The position numbers and the translations under genes were made by a program. From positions 1-64,000 of the forward strand of contig NZ_AUIJ01000007.1 of assembly GCF_000423645.1 (NCBI RefSeq): a stretch of DNA of 64,000 bases, read 5' to 3'. Every line of letters starts with the position of its first letter. The first letter of the stretch is position 1. Shown in pieces: positions 51,746-61,350 of this stretch. The stretch is from Sediminimonas qiaohouensis DSM 21189. Its GTDB lineage: Bacteria > Pseudomonadota > Alphaproteobacteria > Rhodobacterales > Rhodobacteraceae. The notes below the pieces were generated by a model that did not search any database, was not told where the DNA came from, and saw only the letters and a list, made by a program, of their open reading frames with translations.

Positions 51746-52786
51746 ATGGATCTGTTTATCGGACTCGACGTCTCGCTGGCAAGCACCGCGATCTGCGTTC
51801 TGAACGCGCATGGAAAGGTGATGAAAGAGACAACAGTGGCGAGTGAGCCGGAGGCGTTGGCGGGGTTTCTTGGCGACCTTTGCGGCAATGTGATCGCAGT
51901 AGGTTTGGAAGCTGGACCGCTTTCACAATGGCTGCACAAGCACCTGACGGACGCCGACTTCGAGATCGTGCTGATGGAAACCCGGCAGGTGAAGGGCGCG
52001 CTGAAGGCGATGCCGATCAAGACAGATCGCCGGGACGCGCTTGGCATTGCCCGGCTTCTGCAGATGGGCTGGTTCCGCCCAGTGCATTGCAAGTCGGTGT
52101 CTGCCCAGGAGATGCGGGCGGTTCTGACGGCGCGCAAATCGATCCAGCAGGCCTGTCTCAATCTCGAGTTGTCGGTACGGGGCGTTCTGCGCAACTTCGG
52201 ACTGAAGATGGGCAAGGTCGCCAAAGGCCGTTTCGAGGCCAGGGTCCGGGAACTGTCCGTGGGCAACTCGATGCTGGAGGCCGCCGCAGACCCGATCCTG
52301 AGAGCGCGGGCGGCATTGCGAAGCGAATTGGCCGGATTGGAAAAATTAACCCGGGATCATGCCGGATCCGACCCGGTCTGCCGCTTGATGATGACCATGC
52401 CCGGTGTTGGCGCGATCGTGGCGCTCACGGTCAAATCGGCCATCGACGATCCGGAGCGTTTCCACTCCTCGAAGGATGTCGGTCCATGGGTCGGGTTGAC
52501 GCCGAGACGGGAGCAGTCCGGCGAGCACGACATTGTCGGCCAGATCACCCGGGCGGGGGATGTCGCGCTGCGCACCGCGCTTTACCGGGCGGCGACGGTG
52601 ATGCTGAACCGTGGACGGTCCAACTGGCTGAGCGCCTGGGCGATGCGGGTGGCAAAACGGCGCGGCAAGAAGCGGGCGACTGTGGCTCTGGCGCGGCGCA
52701 TTGGCGTGGTCCTCCACCGCATGTGGTGCGACGGAAGCGACTTCCGTTTCACCCGGGCGGCGGCGATGTCGACGTCGGCAGCGTAA
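51746..52786 (+). CDS. IS110-family transposase (element 2)
   Basis: 346 residues, clearly different in sequence from the neighbouring IS110 protein. DEDD residues in FIGLDVSLAST (Asp8), VGLEAGPLSQW and KTDRRDALGIARLL. The C-terminal domain begins at MTMPGVGAIVALTVK and the serine region lies in PRREQSGEHDIVGQITRAG. Complete and apparently intact. Read away from element 1, with a structured upstream region in front. Confidence 0.92.
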   Translation: MDLFIGLDVSLASTAICVLNAHGKVMKETTVASEPEALAGFLGDLCGNVIAVGLEAGPLSQWLHKHLTDADFEIVLMETRQVKGALKAMPIKTDRRDALGIARLLQMGWFRPVHCKSVSAQEMRAVLTARKSIQQACLNLELSVRGVLRNFGLKMGKVAKGRFEARVRELSVGNSMLEAAADPILRARAALRSELAGLEKLTRDHAGSDPVCRLMMTMPGVGAIVALTVKSAIDDPERFHSSKDVGPWVGLTPRREQSGEHDIVGQITRAGDVALRTALYRAATVMLNRGRSNWLSAWAMRVAKRRGKKRATVALARRIGVVLHRMWCDGSDFRFTRAAAMSTSAA

Positions 52787-53267
52787 GCGCGGAGGAACGA
52801 TTGGGCCATTCAGCAGAAGGAGAGTTGGGCCGCGCTTGATGACGCTGTCGCACCGAGGTCCCAAACCGGGACGCGGTCCCCGATGATGCCGCTGGACGAC
52901 TTGTTTCCGAACGCTTGCGTTCGAGAACGCTCAAAAGATAGGCACTCGGGAGCTGCACTTGAACCAGGCATGATGTGGCGGCCAGCGCGCTGACCACGGA
53001 CGGAAGCATCATCCCGGTTCGGGAAATTATCCTTGAAGCTCCAGCCCAAACTCGGCCGCAACGACCTTGAAACCGGGATGTCGGACGGGCGCTGGTGCCG
53101 CTTCGATGCATGATATCTCCGCCTCGCCAGCGCCTCCGTTTCGCGTGTGGTCGGCCATATCGCGCAGCAATCGTTTGATTTTTGCGCACTTGACAGCAAC
53201 GGCCCCATTACGGAAGTCGTCCACCTTTACCCTTTCTGGCGACAGGGAGGGCGGGAGGATTTTCACC
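52787..53267. other. Non-coding region between IS110 element 2 and the IS21 gene
   Basis: About 480 bases, no supported gene. Hairpins: GTCCC-AAACC-GGGAC (about 52858-52872) and CGAACGC-TT-GCGTTCG (52908-52923). The part nearest the IS21 gene should include its left end and promoter, but I cannot fix the exact boundary. Short open frames here lack ribosome-binding sites. Confidence 0.45.
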
Positions 53268-54595
53268 GTGGATTTGTATCGGAAAGTTCGGCTGGCCTGT
53301 GCTGAGGGCATGAGCCAGCGAGAAGCGGCGCGGCATTTCAACATCTCGCGCGACAGCGTAGCCAAGATGATGGCGTTCTCGGTCCCACCCGGATATCGAC
53401 GGACGGCACCGGTCAAACGACCGAAGCTGGATGCCTTCACTGGGATTATCGACGCGTGGCTGGACGGGGATCGTGAGACCCGCCCCAAGCAGCGCCATAC
53501 CGCCAAGCGCGTGTATGACCGGTTGCGCGAGGAGCACGGTTTCACCGGCGGCTACACGATCATCAAGGACTATATCCGGGAGCGCGAGCACCGTGGACGT
53601 GAGGTGTTCGTGCCGCTCGCCCACCCGCCCGGGGATGCCCAGGCGGATTTCGGGGAGGCCATGGTGATCATCGATGGCGTCGAGCAGAAGGCCCATTTCT
53701 TCGTCCTGGATCTGCCGCACAGCGATGCCTGCTTCGTGCGGGCCTATCCCGCGGCGACGGCGGAGGCGTGGATGGACGGCCATGTCCACGCCTTTGCCTT
53801 CTTCGGCGGTGTGCCGCAGTCGGTGCTCTATGACAACGACCGCTGTCTGGTCTCGAAGATCCTGGCGGACGGGACGCGCAAGCGCGCCACGCTGTTCAGC
53901 GCCCTGCAGTCGCATTACCTGCTTCGGGATTGCTACGGGCGGCCCGGCAAAGGTAACGACAAGGGCAACGCGGAGGGCCTGGTTGGCTACTCCCGCCGCA
54001 ACTTCATGGTGGCGATCCCACGTTTTGCGACCTGGGACGCGTTCAACGCCGACCTGGAGGATCAGTGCCGCAAGCGCCAGGCGGATGTCCTGCGCGGCCA
54101 GTCCGAGACCATCGGTCAACGCCTCGCGCGGGATCTGGCGGTGATGTCCGAACTTCCCGCGGCACCGTTCGATGCTTGTGATCAGGCTACCGGACGGGTC
54201 AGCTCCCAGGCACTGGTTCGCTACAAGACCAATGATTACTCGGTGCCGGTCGCCTATGGCTACCGCGATGTCTGGATCCGCGGCTATGTCGGAGAGGTGG
54301 TCATCGGCTGCGGTGGCGAGGTCATCGCGCGTCATCCACGCTGCCATGATCGCGAGGACATGGTCTTCGATCCGGTTCACTACCTTCCGCTGATCGAAAG
54401 GAAGATCAACGCTCTGGACCAGGCAGCCCCCTTGGCGGAATGGAACCTGCCACCCGAGTTCGCGACCCTGCGCCGCCTGATGGAGGCGCGGATGATCAAG
54501 GCGGGACGTCGCGAATACGTCCAGGTTTTGCGCCTTTTGGAGACCTTCGGGATCGATGACCTCCACGCCGCCGTGAAGAAGGCCCTGCAATTGGG
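53268..54595 (+). pseudogene. istA: IS21-family transposase IstA, 3' truncated by the IS256 element
   Basis: About 443 codons from GTG (53268; GGGAGG lies 9 bases upstream) to the IS256 border. The HTH (GMSQREAARHFNISRDSVAKMM) and DDE residues (DAQADFGEA, VLYDNDRC, and the Glu in GNDKGNAEG) are present. The last ~60 residues are replaced by IS256 sequence, and istB is missing altogether. An ATT codon at 53259 stands where related proteins may begin with Met, so the start may also be altered. Confidence 0.85.
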
Positions 54596-55998
54596 GGGTA
54601 GTGTCCCACCGGGTGGTGTAGGAGGCCGCGCGCGAAGCCCCTGGCGTAGCGCAGCGCGCGGCCGGGGCTGGCGGCCACCGCGCTTCTTCCTAGTCTGAGG
54701 TTGTTGAAGCCAACGACAACGAAGGAGAGCACGATGACCGACACCATGATCGACCTTCCGGGCGCGATCGCCAAGAGCGATGATGCTGATTTTCTGCGCG
54801 AGCTGATCCAGGACGCCGCGCAGCGACTGATGGACATCGAAGTGGCCGCTGTTTGCGGCGCAGGACACGGCGAGCGCAGCCCGGACCGCGAGAACCAGCG
54901 CAACGGATACCGACCGCGCCAGTGGGATACTCGGGCAGGCACCATCGGCCTGAACATCCCAAAGCTGCGCAAGGGCAGCTATTTCCCCACGTTCCTGGAA
55001 CCGCGCCGGACGGCCGAGAAGGCGTTGATGGCGGTGATACAGGAGGCCTACATCCACGGGGTCTCGACCCGCGCCGTCGATGACCTGGTGCGCGCGATGG
55101 GGCTGACGGGCACCTCCAAGAGCCATGTCTCGCGGCTGTGCGAGGAGATCGACGAACGGGTGCAGGCGTTCCTGAACAGGCCCCTCGAGGGGGACTGGCC
55201 GTTCCTCTGGCTGGACGCCACCTACGTGAAGCTGCGCGAGGGCGGACGCATCGTCTCCATGGCGGTGATAGTGGCCGTCGCGATCATCACCGACGGGCGG
55301 CGCGAGATCCTCGGGATCACGGTTATGCCCTCGGAGGCCGAGACGTTCTGGGCCGACTTCCTGCGGTCTCTCACCCGCCGCGGCCTGCGCGGTGTTCAAC
55401 TGGTGATCAGCGACGCCCATGAGGGCCTCAAGGCTGCTGCGCGCAAGGTCCTGGGAGCCGGATGGCAACGCTGCCGCGTCCATTTCCAGCGCAACCTGCT
55501 CGCCCGCGTGGGCAAGACCAACAAGCCGGTGGTCAGCGCCGTGGTGAAGACCGTCTTTGCCGAAAAGAACCGCGATCAGGCCCATGCCCGCTGGCGCGAG
55601 GTGGCCGACAACCTTCGTGACCGGTTCAGGGATGTCGCAGAGCTCATGGACGAGGCCGAACACGACGTGCTGGCCTACATGGCCTTCGACGAGAGCCTGC
55701 GCTCGAAGCTGCACAGCACCAACCCGCTGGAGCGCGTCAACAAGGAGATCAAGCGGCGCACCAATGTCGTCGGGATCTTCCCGAACCGCGAGGCCGTCAT
55801 CCGGCTCGTCGGCGCGCTCATGCTGGAGCAGAATGACGAGTGGGCTGTCTCGCGCCGCTACATGCCGGTGGAAAAGCTGACCGCCATATGCAACGATGAT
55901 GGTGAGACGGCGACGATTGCCGCTCAGTGAACGAGCAACACCAGCTATGAAGAAGCAGGTGGACGCCAGTTCCTACACCACTCCTCGGGACACTATCC
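54596..55998 (+). mobile_element. IS256-family insertion sequence
   Basis: 1403 bases with imperfect terminal inverted repeats: left GGGTAGTGTCCCACCGGG and right (read inward) GGATAGTGTCCCGAGGAG, both followed by TGGTGTAGGA. The complete transposase lies between them. The bases just outside (left CAATTGGGG, right GCAAAACCG) do not form a target duplication, and the left neighbour is istA while the right one is an IS481 fragment; a rearrangement after insertion is likely. Confidence 0.88.
54734..55930 (+). CDS. IS256-family (mutator-type) transposase
   Basis: 398 residues. DDE residues in LWLDATYVKLREGG, VISDAHEGLKAA and STNPLERVNKEIKRRT; CRVHFQRNLLARV is the conserved block between the second and third acids. 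The start at 54734 (MTDTMIDLPGA) follows GAAGGAGAG. Complete gene in a complete element, so transposition may still be possible. Confidence 0.93.
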   Translation: MTDTMIDLPGAIAKSDDADFLRELIQDAAQRLMDIEVAAVCGAGHGERSPDRENQRNGYRPRQWDTRAGTIGLNIPKLRKGSYFPTFLEPRRTAEKALMAVIQEAYIHGVSTRAVDDLVRAMGLTGTSKSHVSRLCEEIDERVQAFLNRPLEGDWPFLWLDATYVKLREGGRIVSMAVIVAVAIITDGRREILGITVMPSEAETFWADFLRSLTRRGLRGVQLVISDAHEGLKAAARKVLGAGWQRCRVHFQRNLLARVGKTNKPVVSAVVKTVFAEKNRDQAHARWREVADNLRDRFRDVAELMDEAEHDVLAYMAFDESLRSKLHSTNPLERVNKEIKRRTNVVGIFPNREAVIRLVGALMLEQNDEWAVSRRYMPVEKLTAICNDDGETATIAAQ

Positions 55999-56326
55999 GC
56001 AAAACCGTGGCGTCAGACATTTTGATGTCGTGATAGCGCTCCAAGTACCAGACGATCCGCATCGGGCCGAGATGATACTTGCGCCGAAGATAAAGCACCT
56101 TTTCCTCGCGCTCAGGCGGCGTCCGATTGGCATGCCACTTGGGAATGGGTGGCGCGTTGATAAGGCCAGCTTCGCCGCGCTCCGTATAGGCTTGACGCCA
56201 TCGGTAGAAGCTGGATCGGCCTATCCCGAAATAACGGCAAGTCCTCGCGACGTGACCGATCTCCTCCGCATGTCGCAGTATCCGCAACTTGCGTTGAACC
56301 TCTCGTTGATCCTTCGTCATGAACAT
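55999..56326 (-). pseudogene. IS481-family transposase, N-terminal fragment
   Basis: About 109 codons from the ATG at 56326: MTKDQREVQRKLRILRHAEE, GIGRSSFYRWRQAYTERGEAGL (HTH), and EEKVLYLRRKYHLGPMRIVWYLERYHDIKMSDATV. This is the N-terminal HTH part of IS481 transposases. The frame runs into the IS256 border, so the catalytic DDE part is missing. Opposite in direction to the istA and IS256 genes. Confidence 0.82.
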
Positions 56327-56503
56327 CTCCTTCTTCCCAAACCCGGGAGATTAAAGGAAATGTCCCGCGAGTAACGGCATATCTACACGCGCCGGCCGTT
56401 TGGTGACGAGACGGCACGGTCGGCCAACCCGGGGCAACCCTCGTCGGCAAAATGCCGGACGAGAGTCCACAGAGCCGGTCGGCTCGTCAGGCGACCATGG
56501 CGT

Positions 56504-58054
56504 CTAGGTGCCAGAGGAACGAGCACGCCACATGAACCAGGTCGGGACCAGCGCGAGCAGGAATATGCCGCATACGATAAGGAAGCCGTCCTGAAACGCA
56601 GCGTTCGAGGACTGAATCATCACGGTCTTTCCCAAGAACGTTGCCGCGGCGGGCACGAGCTGAGAATCTGGTAGTCCCGAGACGTGCATGAGGCCGGCAA
56701 CCTCACGCAAGAGTTCCATCGTCGTGGCGTTGTCGCTGGTCTGGGTCGCGGCAAAGGCGTCTGCGTGCATGATCGTGCGCCGCTCGATGAACACGGCCAG
56801 AAGGTTCACCCCGAAGGCGCCGCCCAGTTGCCGGATGAAGTTCGAAGCGCCCGAACCCTGGCCGAGAAGGTCCGGCGGCAGAACCTTGAGCGCCCCGGAT
56901 GATATGGCGGGAAACACGAGACCTAACCCCACGCGCGACAGGATGGTCCACCAGGCAAGCGTCCAAAAGGCTGTATGGACATTTACTGCTGCCATCAGCC
57001 AGGAGGACCAGGCAAAGACCACCATGCCGATGCCGATCATGATCGGCGCAGACACTTTGTCGGACAATCGCCCGGCAATAGGAAAGACCAGCAGCATCGC
57101 AAAGCCCGCAGGCATCAGAAGAAGGCCCGCCTGCGTGGGCGTCATACCCTGAATCTGCTGCACGAAAACCGGAAGCAGATAGGTGGAGCCGAACAGCCCC
57201 GCCCCCATGATAAAGGCAACGACCGAGGCCGAGGAGAAGGCGAAATTCGCGAAGAGCCGCATGTCGAGCATGGGCTTGGCGGTGGTCATCTCCCAGGCGA
57301 CGAAACCGATGGCCGAAGCGGCGGAAATCATGAAACCTGACAGGATGATGTTGGACTCCCATCCCAGCCGCTGCGCGTTCGACAGAGTGCTGAGCAGGAC
57401 GGCAAGAAAGACAGACAGGATCGCCACCCCGACAAAGTCGAAGCCCGGAATCGGCCCGCTTTCCTCGCGGCTCGGCAGGAACAGGTTCGCCAGCAGGATG
57501 GCGAGGCCTGCGAAGGGCAGGCCCAGGTAGAAGACGAAGCGCCAATCGAAGGCATCCATGAGCACGCCGCCGATCCAGGGGCCCAGAGCCGGAGCCAGCA
57601 CGACGCCGACGCCATAGATCCCCATGGCTGCGCCGCGTTTGTCAGGCGGAAAGACCTTGAACAGCATGATCATGGCCAGGGGCTGCACGATGCCCGCGGC
57701 CGCCCCCTGCACCACACGGGCCAGCGTCAGCACGGTCTCGTTCGGCGCAAGGCCCCCAAGGACCGAACCCGCAAGGAACACGCCCATCGCGGTGTTCATC
57801 GTCAGCCGCATCCCGAAGGCACGGTTGGTCCAGTCGGCCAGCAGCATCGTGGCGGTCATCGCCGCCAGAAAGCCGGTCGAAATCCATTGCGCCTGCACCG
57901 CGCTGATACCGAAAGCCCCCATCACCGCCGGGATGGCGACGTTCACGATCGTCGTGGACAATACGACCGAAATGGTCGCAACCATGATCGTGCCGGTCGC
58001 GAACCACTTGTAGGCGGGGCCGTAACGCTCGAAATATCGGTCAATCTGCGACAT
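56504..58054 (-). CDS. DHA2-family MFS multidrug exporter (EmrB-like)
   Basis: 516 residues with fourteen hydrophobic segments. The motif C region is GVVLAPALGPWIGGVLMD and motif A-like VFPPDKRGAAMG follows LARVVQGAAAGIVQPLAM. Works with a membrane-fusion protein and an outer-membrane channel to expel drugs or detergents using the proton gradient. Overlaps the end of the EmrA-like gene by 14 bases. Third gene of the marR-emrA-emrB operon. Confidence 0.92.
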   Translation of the reverse strand: MSQIDRYFERYGPAYKWFATGTIMVATISVVLSTTIVNVAIPAVMGAFGISAVQAQWISTGFLAAMTATMLLADWTNRAFGMRLTMNTAMGVFLAGSVLGGLAPNETVLTLARVVQGAAAGIVQPLAMIMLFKVFPPDKRGAAMGIYGVGVVLAPALGPWIGGVLMDAFDWRFVFYLGLPFAGLAILLANLFLPSREESGPIPGFDFVGVAILSVFLAVLLSTLSNAQRLGWESNIILSGFMISAASAIGFVAWEMTTAKPMLDMRLFANFAFSSASVVAFIMGAGLFGSTYLLPVFVQQIQGMTPTQAGLLLMPAGFAMLLVFPIAGRLSDKVSAPIMIGIGMVVFAWSSWLMAAVNVHTAFWTLAWWTILSRVGLGLVFPAISSGALKVLPPDLLGQGSGASNFIRQLGGAFGVNLLAVFIERRTIMHADAFAATQTSDNATTMELLREVAGLMHVSGLPDSQLVPAAATFLGKTVMIQSSNAAFQDGFLIVCGIFLLALVPTWFMWRARSSGT

Positions 58055-59210
58055 TGATGGAAACCTCGACCATCATGCCGGGCCTGAGTTCGGTGCCTTC
58101 GGCGTCGATCGACACGCGGATCGGCAGGCGCTGGGTCACTTTCGTGAAATTGCCCGAGGGGTTGGGGCTGGGCAGTAACGCAAGCTGACTGGTCGCCGCC
58201 CCGCCCATGCCGATTACTTCCCCCTCAAACGTTCGGCCCGAAAAGGCGTCGACGGTGATGCTCGCCTTCGACCCAACGTGGATCCTGTTATAATCGGTCT
58301 CCTTGACATTTGCATCGATCCAGACGTCATCCAGCGCGTGATACATTGCAATGCGCGTCCCTGGTGTCACATATTCGCCAACATCGACGAACGTCCCATC
58401 AACAATGCCGTCGAATTGGGACGTGATCGTGCGGTGCGCGAGGTCGATTTCCTGCAGGCTGCGGTCGGCCTCGGTGCCGGCACGTCCGGCAAGAACCGAC
58501 GCAATCTGGGACTCCAGCACTTTCATTTGCTCTCCGTCGGCCTCGACGATGGCCAGGCTGGCGCGGGCGTTTTCGATCGCCGCGAAAGCGGCACGCTCCT
58601 GCTGGGCGGCGGTGTCCAGTGCCGCCCGGGACTCGTCGAGGGTTTGCTGCGACGTGATGTTCTGCTCGGCAAGCTTGATCGCCCTCTCGTGACGGGTCCG
58701 GGCGTTCGTCAATACGGCGAGCGATGCCTCATGGTTTGCATCTGCGGCAGCTATGCCGGCCAGGGCCGCGTCCCGCCGCGCAGAGAGCTGCTTCTCGAGC
58801 AGCACCTTGCGCGCCCGAAGCTCAGCCAGTTGCGCATCGGTTGCGGCAAGTCTTGACAGGACGGCATCGAGCTGCGGCTGCGCATATGCGCGGTCGATTG
58901 CGGCGACAAGATCGCCTTTTTCGACGGCGTCCCCGACGAGCACCGGCATCGCCGTGACCCGTCCAGCGACCTCGCTGGATACGGTGACGACCTTGGCCGC
59001 GATCCGGGCATCGTTGATGTGCACCTGCGTGAACCGCGCGACCAGCCACGGGGCGGCCAGCCAGACTGAAACGGCGACCACGGCGCCGATCACGATCAGT
59101 CTGGTCCATCTTGTGCGGCTGCGCCTCGGCAGGAGCGGCGGTGCCGGTTTGTCCGCGGCATCTTCGTCCGCAACGGATGCCGCCGCCTTTATGTTACCCA
59201 TCTTGACCAC
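58041..59210 (-). CDS. HlyD/EmrA-family membrane fusion protein
   Basis: 389 residues. One transmembrane helix (about 36-56), a lipoyl/barrel domain (VSSEVAGRVTAMPVLVGDAVEKGDLVAAID), a long coiled-coil hairpin (about 110-230), and the second lipoyl half TITSQFDGIVDGTFVDVGEYV. Connects the EmrB-like pump with an outer-membrane channel. The start (59210, or ATG at 59201) overlaps the end of the marR gene. Confidence 0.9.
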   Translation of the reverse strand: MVKMGNIKAAASVADEDAADKPAPPLLPRRSRTRWTRLIVIGAVVAVSVWLAAPWLVARFTQVHINDARIAAKVVTVSSEVAGRVTAMPVLVGDAVEKGDLVAAIDRAYAQPQLDAVLSRLAATDAQLAELRARKVLLEKQLSARRDAALAGIAAADANHEASLAVLTNARTRHERAIKLAEQNITSQQTLDESRAALDTAAQQERAAFAAIENARASLAIVEADGEQMKVLESQIASVLAGRAGTEADRSLQEIDLAHRTITSQFDGIVDGTFVDVGEYVTPGTRIAMYHALDDVWIDANVKETDYNRIHVGSKASITVDAFSGRTFEGEVIGMGGAATSQLALLPSPNPSGNFTKVTQRLPIRVSIDAEGTELRPGMMVEVSINVAD

Positions 59211-59658
59211 TGTTCAATATATTCAATCTGGCCGCGATGCGGCTCAGGACGTTCGTCGCGATACGCAGATCCTGCCGGGAAATGCCCTCGAGAATTTCCG
59301 CGCGGCTCACCGCCGAAATCTCTTCCATCCTGACGATGAGAGGACGCGCATCCTTTGTCAGGTGCAATGTCTTGGCTCGCCTGTCCTCTGCGGAGGGTCG
59401 GCGTTCGATCAGACCCGTGCCTTCAAGCCCGTCCAGCAGGCGGACCAGCGTCGCCGCCTCGATCCCCAGGCTGTGCGCCAGTTCCACCTGCGTCACCGCC
59501 TCATTGCGCGAAAGTTCGAACAGCACGTTCCACCTTGCCTGGGACAGGTCGAGATCTCGGAACCGGAGGTCAAGATACCGCCTCCACATGCGCGATGCCG
59601 CCGCCAGGGAACGTGCAAAAGCCTCCAGGGGCTTGTTTTTGTCGGGGTCGGCTTGCAT
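59194..59658 (-). CDS. MarR-family regulator of the efflux operon
   Basis: 154 residues with the MarR winged helix LSQARWNVLFELSRNEAVTQVELAHSLGIEAATLVRLLDGLEGTGLIERRPSAEDRRAKTLHLT. First gene of the marR-emrA-emrB operon, typically a repressor released by the drug. A palindrome lies 26 bases upstream of its start. Confidence 0.89.
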   Translation of the reverse strand: MQADPDKNKPLEAFARSLAAASRMWRRYLDLRFRDLDLSQARWNVLFELSRNEAVTQVELAHSLGIEAATLVRLLDGLEGTGLIERRPSAEDRRAKTLHLTKDARPLIVRMEEISAVSRAEILEGISRQDLRIATNVLSRIAARLNILNSGQDG

Positions 59659-59683
59659 CGTTTTCTTCTTTCATCAGCTTGCC

Positions 59684-59736
59684 ATTAGTTGCAATGCTAA
59701 TTAATATGGCCTCACTTATATTGCAAGTGCCATTCC
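59684..59736. promoter_or_regulatory. MarR operator candidates between marR and uspA
   Basis: ATTAG-TTGCAATG-CTAAT (59684-59701) is a palindrome with 5-bp arms. TTGCAAT inside it recurs in inverted form as ATTGCAA (about 59730-59736). The strip is AT-rich and lies between the divergent marR and uspA genes, so both could be controlled from it. Confidence 0.55.
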
Positions 59737-59754
59737 TTTACTGGAGCTTCATCA

Positions 59755-60222
59755 ATGTATAGCAAGATCCTGCTTTGTTTCGACGGCTCGCGCGAGGGGC
59801 GGCTGGCGCTGCGCGAAGGGGCGCGGATTGCGCAGATGACAGGTGCGGAGGTGATCCTGCTGGCTGTGGTCGAGACGGGCGCGGGCAACGCGCTTGCGCA
59901 GGGCGCGGATGCTGGCGCGCTTGCCCACCAGCAAGCCGATTTCGAGGAGACCCTCGACGAAGGCCATCAAAGGCTTTCCGCCATGGGGCTGGCACCCGAG
60001 GTCCGCATGGAGTTCGGCGATCCCGTCGTGACGATCACAAGTGTCGCGACCGAAACCGAGGCTGATCTAGTCGTCGTCGGGCATCACCAGCAAGGCCTCT
60101 GGACGCGCTGGATGAGCCGGTCTGTCGCTGCCGGGTTGGGCGACGCGCTGAAATGCAGTCTTCTTCTCGCACAAAAGGATATCGAGGATTCAGAGCTTTT
60201 CGCAACGATTGAAGAGGTGTAG
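59755..60222 (+). CDS. UspA-family universal stress protein
   Basis: 155 residues. The N-terminal YSKILLCFDGSREGRLALREGARIA is typical. The nucleotide-binding loop is altered (VVVGHHQQGLWTRWMSRSVAAGL), lacking the normal GxxGx9G(S/T) pattern, so ATP binding is doubtful. Divergent from the marR-emrAB operon and shares its control region; convergent with the ABC-2 permease gene. Confidence 0.85.
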   Translation: MYSKILLCFDGSREGRLALREGARIAQMTGAEVILLAVVETGAGNALAQGADAGALAHQQADFEETLDEGHQRLSAMGLAPEVRMEFGDPVVTITSVATETEADLVVVGHHQQGLWTRWMSRSVAAGLGDALKCSLLLAQKDIEDSELFATIEEV

Positions 60223-60243
60223 CCAAGAGGTACTTACACCGCA

Positions 60244-61347
60244 CTACCGCAGGAAGCCGCGGAACCGTCGCAAGGCGACGGCGAACATCGCAGCACCGAT
60301 CAGCGCCAGCGCCAGCAGTTGCGGCCAGACCAACGCAAGTCCCGCGCCACGAAACAACACCGCCTGTGCAAGCGCGATGAAATGGGTGTTGGGCGCCGCC
60401 AGCATGACGTATTGCACCACCTCGGGCATTGATTCCCGCGGCGTCATCCCGCCCGACAGGATTTCCAGCGGCAGCAGCACCAGAAGCAGCAGCATGGCGA
60501 ATTGCGGCATCGAACCCGAGATCGTTGCCAGGAGGATTCCCAGCGACGTGGTGGCAAACAAGTGCAGAGCCGCGCCCACCAGGAACAGCGTCACCGATCC
60601 CGCCACCGGCACTCCCAGAACCCCCTGCACCATGAAGGTCAGCGACAGCCCCGTCGCCACAAGCACCACACAGCCCATGCTGAGCACCTTGCTGGTCATG
60701 ATCTCGACCGCGCTGACGGGCATGACCAGCAGGTGCTCGACAGTGCCATGCTCACGCTCCCGTATCAACGCTGCCCCGGACAGGATGATCGACAACATGG
60801 TCACGGCGCTGATCACCGCCGTCAGCGCGCCAAACCAGCCAGGGTCCAGAGACGGATTGAACCGGGCGCGCAGCGCAAGATCGACCGGCACCACGGCCTC
60901 CTGCCCGGTCCAGCTGGTGATTTCCTGATTGACGATGGCCTGGACATAGCCCGCGCCGGTGAAGGCCTGGCTGACTCGTGTCGCATCGACGTTGAGCTGC
61001 AACTCGGGCCGTGCGTCCGCGACCAGGTCGCCTTGGAAATCCGGAGGGATGACGAGCGAGAACGTATCGATGCCCGCATCCATGCGCGCATCCATCTCGG
61101 CCATGTCGATCTGGTCGGGTGTCACGAAATAGGGCGGAAGGAACGCATCCGCAATCCGCCGCGACAGGGGCGAGGCATCCTCATCCACGATGCCGATCGT
61201 GGCGCGGTTCAGCGTCTCGGGCATAGCGGTGGCGTGGGAGTAGATGTCCAGGGTGAAGGCATAGAACACCAGCGCCAGGAGCAGCGGATCGCGCAACAGC
61301 CCGCGAAGCTCCTTGACCGCAAGATACAGCACATGTTTGGGGCGCAT
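60244..61347 (-). CDS. ABC-2 type permease (YhhJ-like)
   Basis: 367 residues. One N-terminal helix, a large periplasmic domain (about 45-170), then five to six helices (for example TVISAVTMLSIILSGAALIREREHGTVEHLLVMPVSAVEIM). Forms an exporter with the RbbA-like ATPase-permease encoded directly upstream (3 bases apart). Homologues expel drugs or export unknown compounds together with a HlyD protein. Confidence 0.88.
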   Translation of the reverse strand: MRPKHVLYLAVKELRGLLRDPLLLALVFYAFTLDIYSHATAMPETLNRATIGIVDEDASPLSRRIADAFLPPYFVTPDQIDMAEMDARMDAGIDTFSLVIPPDFQGDLVADARPELQLNVDATRVSQAFTGAGYVQAIVNQEITSWTGQEAVVPVDLALRARFNPSLDPGWFGALTAVISAVTMLSIILSGAALIREREHGTVEHLLVMPVSAVEIMTSKVLSMGCVVLVATGLSLTFMVQGVLGVPVAGSVTLFLVGAALHLFATTSLGILLATISGSMPQFAMLLLLVLLPLEILSGGMTPRESMPEVVQYVMLAAPNTHFIALAQAVLFRGAGLALVWPQLLALALIGAAMFAVALRRFRGFLR

Positions 61348-61350
61348 CGC

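Noticed and set aside
54587-56007. Target-site duplication of the IS256 element
   Set aside because: The flanks (left CAATTGGGG, right GCAAAACCG) share no 8-9 base match.
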